Positions 5,773-8,489 of a stretch of 8,489 nucleotides of DNA are shown here, in pieces (the stretch's first letter is position 1; each line of letters opens with the position of its first letter). Position numbers and translations under genes: made by a program. This DNA is from Syntrophaceae bacterium PtaB.Bin038 (GTDB taxonomy: Bacteria > Desulfobacterota > Syntrophia > Syntrophales > UBA2192). The stretch lies in contig MVQS01000362.1 of NCBI GenBank assembly GCA_002067855.1, positions 1 through 8,489 of the forward strand. Reading direction: 5' to 3'. The notes beneath the pieces were generated by a model. That model did no database searches. It was not told the DNA's origin and was given only the letters and a program-made list of their open reading frames with translations.

Positions 5773-5784
5773 CGATTTCCCCTT

Positions 5785-6663
5785 TTAGACCCGCTCGATT
5801 TCGACCAGTCCGAAGAGCCCGTAAGGCTTGATCAGGAGAATGAACACCAGCGTGATGTACGGCACGATGTCCCGCAGCGACGGCGAGAGGTAGCCGCCCG
5901 TGAAGGTCTCCAGCAGCCCGATGATGAGGCCCCCGATGATGGCCCCGCTGATCGAGTCGAGCCCCCCGAGGATGACCACGGGGAAGACCTTCAGCCCGAT
6001 CGAGGAGAGCTCGTGCACGTTGATGCCGTTGATGATCCCCAGCACGATCCCGCTGATGCCCGCCACCACGGCGGCGATCGCCCAGGACAGGGCGAACACG
6101 CGGCGGACGTGGACCCCCAGGGAGAGCGCGGCCGGCTGGTTGTCGGCCACGGAGCGCATGTAGATGCCCTGCGAGGAGAACTTGAAGAACAGGCCGAACA
6201 GCAGCAAAAACAGGCTGCCGATGATGACGGCCGCCACGTAGACGGGCGGGACCTGGATGACGCCCCAGTTGACGCCGAGCCCCTCGGGGAGGAATTCGGG
6301 GTAGGTGTAGAGGTTGCCCCCCCACACCAGCAGCATCCCTCCCTTGAACATCGAGGCGAGTCCCACGGTGAGCATGATGACCTGGATCAGCGGTTCCCCG
6401 ATCAGGGGGCGAAGGAAGATCCGCTCGATCACGAACCCCAGGACGAACGCCCCGGCGAGCGTCACGACGAAGGCAAGCGCGATGGGCAGTTGCGCCCAGG
6501 TCGCGAGCGCCAGAAACAGGAAGGCGCCGAACGCGAGGATCTCGCCGTGGGCGAAGTTGAGCACGCTCGAGGACTTGAAGATCATCACAAACCCCATGGC
6601 GGACAGCCCGTAGAGAAAGCCGATGCTCAAGCCGTTGATCAGCAGCTGCAGAAAGAAATCCAT
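5785..6663 (-). CDS. livH: Branched-chain amino-acid-type (HAAT) ABC transporter permease, LivH-like
   Basis: This 292-residue inner-membrane protein is of the usual LivH length. It begins MDFFLQLLINGLSIGFLYGLSAMGFVMI (in pieces within 1-28), followed by SSSVLNFAHGEILAFGAF (31-48), both typical of LivH. The cytoplasmic coupling loop is SQGIYMRSVADNQPAALSLGV (in pieces within 164-184), followed by the AGISGIVLG helix and VVILGGLDSISGAIIGGL (229-246). The C-terminal KPYGLFG matches the usual 'RPxGLFG' ending. It forms the transmembrane channel with LivM. The start at 6663 is preceded by GAGGAGAC, which overlaps the TGA of the upstream acyl-CoA synthetase gene; only 10 bases separate the two genes, so they are probably co-transcribed and translationally coupled. 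Confidence 0.92.
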   Translation of the reverse strand: MDFFLQLLINGLSIGFLYGLSAMGFVMIFKSSSVLNFAHGEILAFGAFLFLALATWAQLPIALAFVVTLAGAFVLGFVIERIFLRPLIGEPLIQVIMLTVGLASMFKGGMLLVWGGNLYTYPEFLPEGLGVNWGVIQVPPVYVAAVIIGSLFLLLFGLFFKFSSQGIYMRSVADNQPAALSLGVHVRRVFALSWAIAAVVAGISGIVLGIINGINVHELSSIGLKVFPVVILGGLDSISGAIIGGLIIGLLETFTGGYLSPSLRDIVPYITLVFILLIKPYGLFGLVEIERV

Positions 6664-6667
6664 GCGA

Positions 6668-6675
6668 GTCTCCTC
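6668..6675 (-). promoter_or_regulatory. Ribosome binding site for livH overlapping the upstream stop codon
   Basis: The coding strand reads GAGGAGAC. Its first bases share the TGA (6674-6676) of the acyl-CoA synthetase gene, four bases before the livH ATG. This is a typical translational-coupling arrangement. Confidence 0.6.
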
Positions 6676-8489
6676 ATGGCACGTCGTGTATTTTCACCGT
6701 CGTCTCGATTTTCCCCACCTGTCCGTCGCGGTAGCGTACCTGGCTCTTCACCTCCAGCGACGGGAGGTTCTTGTACATCGCCTCGATGAGGTTCAGGTAC
6801 AGGCCGTACACGAACCGCCGCCGCACCTTGCCCGTCCTCGTCAGCTCCTCGTCGTCTGCATCGAGCAGCTTGTAGAGCAGGAGGAACTTCCGGATCTTCA
6901 TGTAGTCGGGGAGGCGCTCGTTGACGTCCCGGATCTCGCCGAGGATCAGCTCTTCGACCTTCGGCTGCTGGGAGAGGTCCGTGTAGGTCGTGTAGGGGAT
7001 CATCCGCTCCTCCGCCCAGTTGCCCACGTTGCCCATGTCGATGTTGACGAAGGCGGCGATGTAGGGTCTGCCCTCCCCGAAGACCACCGCCTCCTTGATG
7101 TAGGGGCTGAACTTGAGGCGCGTCTCGATGAAGTCGGGCGAGAAGGCGGCGCCCGTCTTGTTGCGGATGATCTCCTCCTTGCGCCCGATGATGACGAGGT
7201 GCCCGTCTGCGTCGAGGTAGCCCGCGTCGCCCGTGCGGAGCCAGCCGTCGCGGAAGGCGTCCTCGGTGGCCTTGAAATCCTTGTAGTATCCCGCGAAGTT
7301 GGAGAGGCTCTTGACGAGCACTTCCTGGTCCTCGGCGATCCGCACCTCCGTGCCGGGCAGGGCCTTGCCCACCGTCTCGGGCTTCACCTCGCCGTCGGGC
7401 TGCACCTGGAAGATGCCGCCCGCCTCGGTGAGGCCGTAGCATTGCTTGAGGTTGAGACCGCCGGCTCGGAAAAAGCGGATGACCTCGGGGCTGATGGGGT
7501 GGCCCCCCGTGTAGGCGCTTTTCAGGCCGAGGCACCCCACGCGGTCCATGAGCGGCCGGAAGACGACCGCGTCGGCGATGCGTCGCAGGACGCGAAGCGA
7601 GGCCGTCGGGACCTGCTTCGCCGCCTCGGCGTCCACGGCCCTCTGGCCGATCCTCTCGGCCGCCTCGAAGAGCTTGCGCTTGACGAAACCGGCGTCGGCC
7701 ATCCTCACGCGGATCTTCGAGGCCAGGTCCTCCCAGAACCTCGACGAGGAGACGATGACGTCGGGTCCGATCTCCCGGAAGTCCGTCTCGATCGTCTCGG
7801 CCGTCTCGGGGAAGTTCATCGTGAGGCCGCCCGTGAGCGTGATCCCCACGCCCCAGATCTGGTCGACGATCCAGGCGGGCGGGGTGATGGACAGCCAGTT
7901 CGACCCGATACCGATGGGGGTCGCCTCGATCCACTTGCGCGCCATGGAGGTGAAGTTCCGGTGCGTGAGCATTGCGAGCTTGGGCAGGCCCGTCGTGCCC
8001 GAGGTCTGGATCATGACGGCCACATCATCGGGCCGCCCGCGCCAGAGCTCCGACGGGAAGAGCTGCGGCTTCTCCCGCTCGAGTTCGTCTCCCCGCTCGA
8101 GGAGCTCCCGGAAGCTCAGGAGCCACGGGTTGTCCCGGTAGGTTCGCATCCCCGTGGGGTCCACGTAGACGACGTTCTTGACGAAACCGAGCCTCGAGCG
8201 GGTCTCGAGGAACTTGTCGACCTGCTCTTGGTCCTGCACGATCACCACCGCCGGCTCGAACCGCTTGAGCGCCTCGGCCAGCTCGTCGGCGATCGACGAG
8301 GTGAAGAGGTTCACCGTGACGCACCCCACGGCCTGGGCCCCCAGCTCGCTGTAGAGCCACTCGGGGTGGTTGTTCATCACGAGGGCCACGTTGTCCCTTC
8401 TCCGCACACCCAGTCCGAGAAGCCCCAGCGCCGTGCGCCGCACGTAGCCGAAGTACTCCTCCCAGTTCACCGTCTGCCAGATGCCGTAG
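6674..8489 (-). CDS. AMP-dependent long-chain-type acyl-CoA synthetase (5' end outside window)
   Basis: 604 residues are visible and the frame is open to the window edge. A GTG at 8470 could be read as a start, but the codons before it encode YGIWQT, joining onto VNWEEYFGYV. This matches the N-terminal 'GxWxxxTWxEY' of the family, so the true start lies upstream. Numbering from that GTG, the phosphate loop is TSGTTGLPK (156-164), the adenylate motif YGLTE (345-349), TGD 413-415, the hinge GRKEEIIRNKTG (429-440), and the C-terminal adenylation lysine is K548 in LTRTGKVRR. All catalytic elements are intact. The type resembles FadD15/FAA1-like (COG1022) ligases that form acyl-CoA from a carboxylic acid, ATP and CoA. 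Chain length and aromatic versus aliphatic preference cannot be read. Its position 10 bases before livH suggests it activates the acid imported by the transporter. Confidence 0.9.
   Translation of the reverse strand, partial: YGIWQTVNWEEYFGYVRRTALGLLGLGVRRRDNVALVMNNHPEWLYSELGAQAVGCVTVNLFTSSIADELAEALKRFEPAVVIVQDQEQVDKFLETRSRLGFVKNVVYVDPTGMRTYRDNPWLLSFRELLERGDELEREKPQLFPSELWRGRPDDVAVMIQTSGTTGLPKLAMLTHRNFTSMARKWIEATPIGIGSNWLSITPPAWIVDQIWGVGITLTGGLTMNFPETAETIETDFREIGPDVIVSSSRFWEDLASKIRVRMADAGFVKRKLFEAAERIGQRAVDAEAAKQVPTASLRVLRRIADAVVFRPLMDRVGCLGLKSAYTGGHPISPEVIRFFRAGGLNLKQCYGLTEAGGIFQVQPDGEVKPETVGKALPGTEVRIAEDQEVLVKSLSNFAGYYKDFKATEDAFRDGWLRTGDAGYLDADGHLVIIGRKEEIIRNKTGAAFSPDFIETRLKFSPYIKEAVVFGEGRPYIAAFVNIDMGNVGNWAEERMIPYTTYTDLSQQPKVEELILGEIRDVNERLPDYMKIRKFLLLYKLLDADDEELTRTGKVRRRFVYGLYLNLIEAMYKNLPSLEVKSQVRYRDGQVGKIETTVKIHDVP

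Noticed and set aside
5521..6789. 422-residue plus-strand open frame opposite livM and livH
   Set aside because: It is dominated by D, E, H, R, P and Q in a pattern expected from the antisense of membrane-protein codons; there is no ribosome binding site or domain.
6639..7934. 431-residue minus-strand open frame inside the acyl-CoA synthetase gene
   Set aside because: It is an alternate frame made of R, G, H and P runs while the real frame carries all AMP-binding motifs.

Overview
The window looks like chromosomal DNA from a high-GC bacterium with tightly packed genes. The mix is a rubrerythrin-like ferritin, a single-cysteine peroxiredoxin, and a branched-chain (Liv/HAAT) ABC transporter operon carrying two AMP-forming acyl-CoA-ligase-type genes. 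It suggests an anaerobic or microaerophilic Deltaproteobacteria/Desulfobacterota-type organism (for example Syntrophales-like). That is inference from gene content and protein style; no rRNA or other taxonomic marker is present.

Left part (1-1299): the last 76 codons of recJ run rightward and stop at 232. They face a leftward gene for a membrane-anchored or exported M28-family zinc peptidase (256-1299). A 166-bp divergent spacer (1300-1465) then holds weak promoter candidates for both directions.

Middle (1466-2478): a rightward two-gene unit encodes a ferritin-like/rubrerythrin-type diiron protein and a 1-Cys AhpC/TSA-type peroxiredoxin. It fits an oxidative-stress or peroxide-detoxification operon. 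It ends only 3 bases from the stop codon of the leftward operon.

Right part (2482-8489, all leftward; transcription runs from high to low coordinates): a long-chain-type AMP-dependent acyl-CoA synthetase (its 5' end lies outside the window), LivH permease, LivM permease, LivF ATPase, and a divergent PaaK-like (phenylacetate-CoA ligase family) protein. The simplest reading is an uptake-and-activation operon for a carboxylic acid, aromatic acid or amino-acid-like substrate: the transporter imports it and the ligase(s) make the CoA thioester. LivG and the periplasmic substrate-binding protein are not in the window and would have to be upstream or elsewhere.

The least ordinary features are two short, G-rich, degenerate heptamer arrays (NGGGNNC on the coding strand). 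Each begins 4-5 bases after a stop codon in the Liv operon (after livM and after livF), and each matches the canonical four-tract G-quadruplex pattern in the transcript. The second is the PaaK-like protein, which lacks the usual phosphate-loop sequence and the usual C-terminal lysine of acyl-adenylating enzymes. No mobile element, tRNA, rRNA or CRISPR array was seen, and no gene-free stretch exceeds 300 bases.
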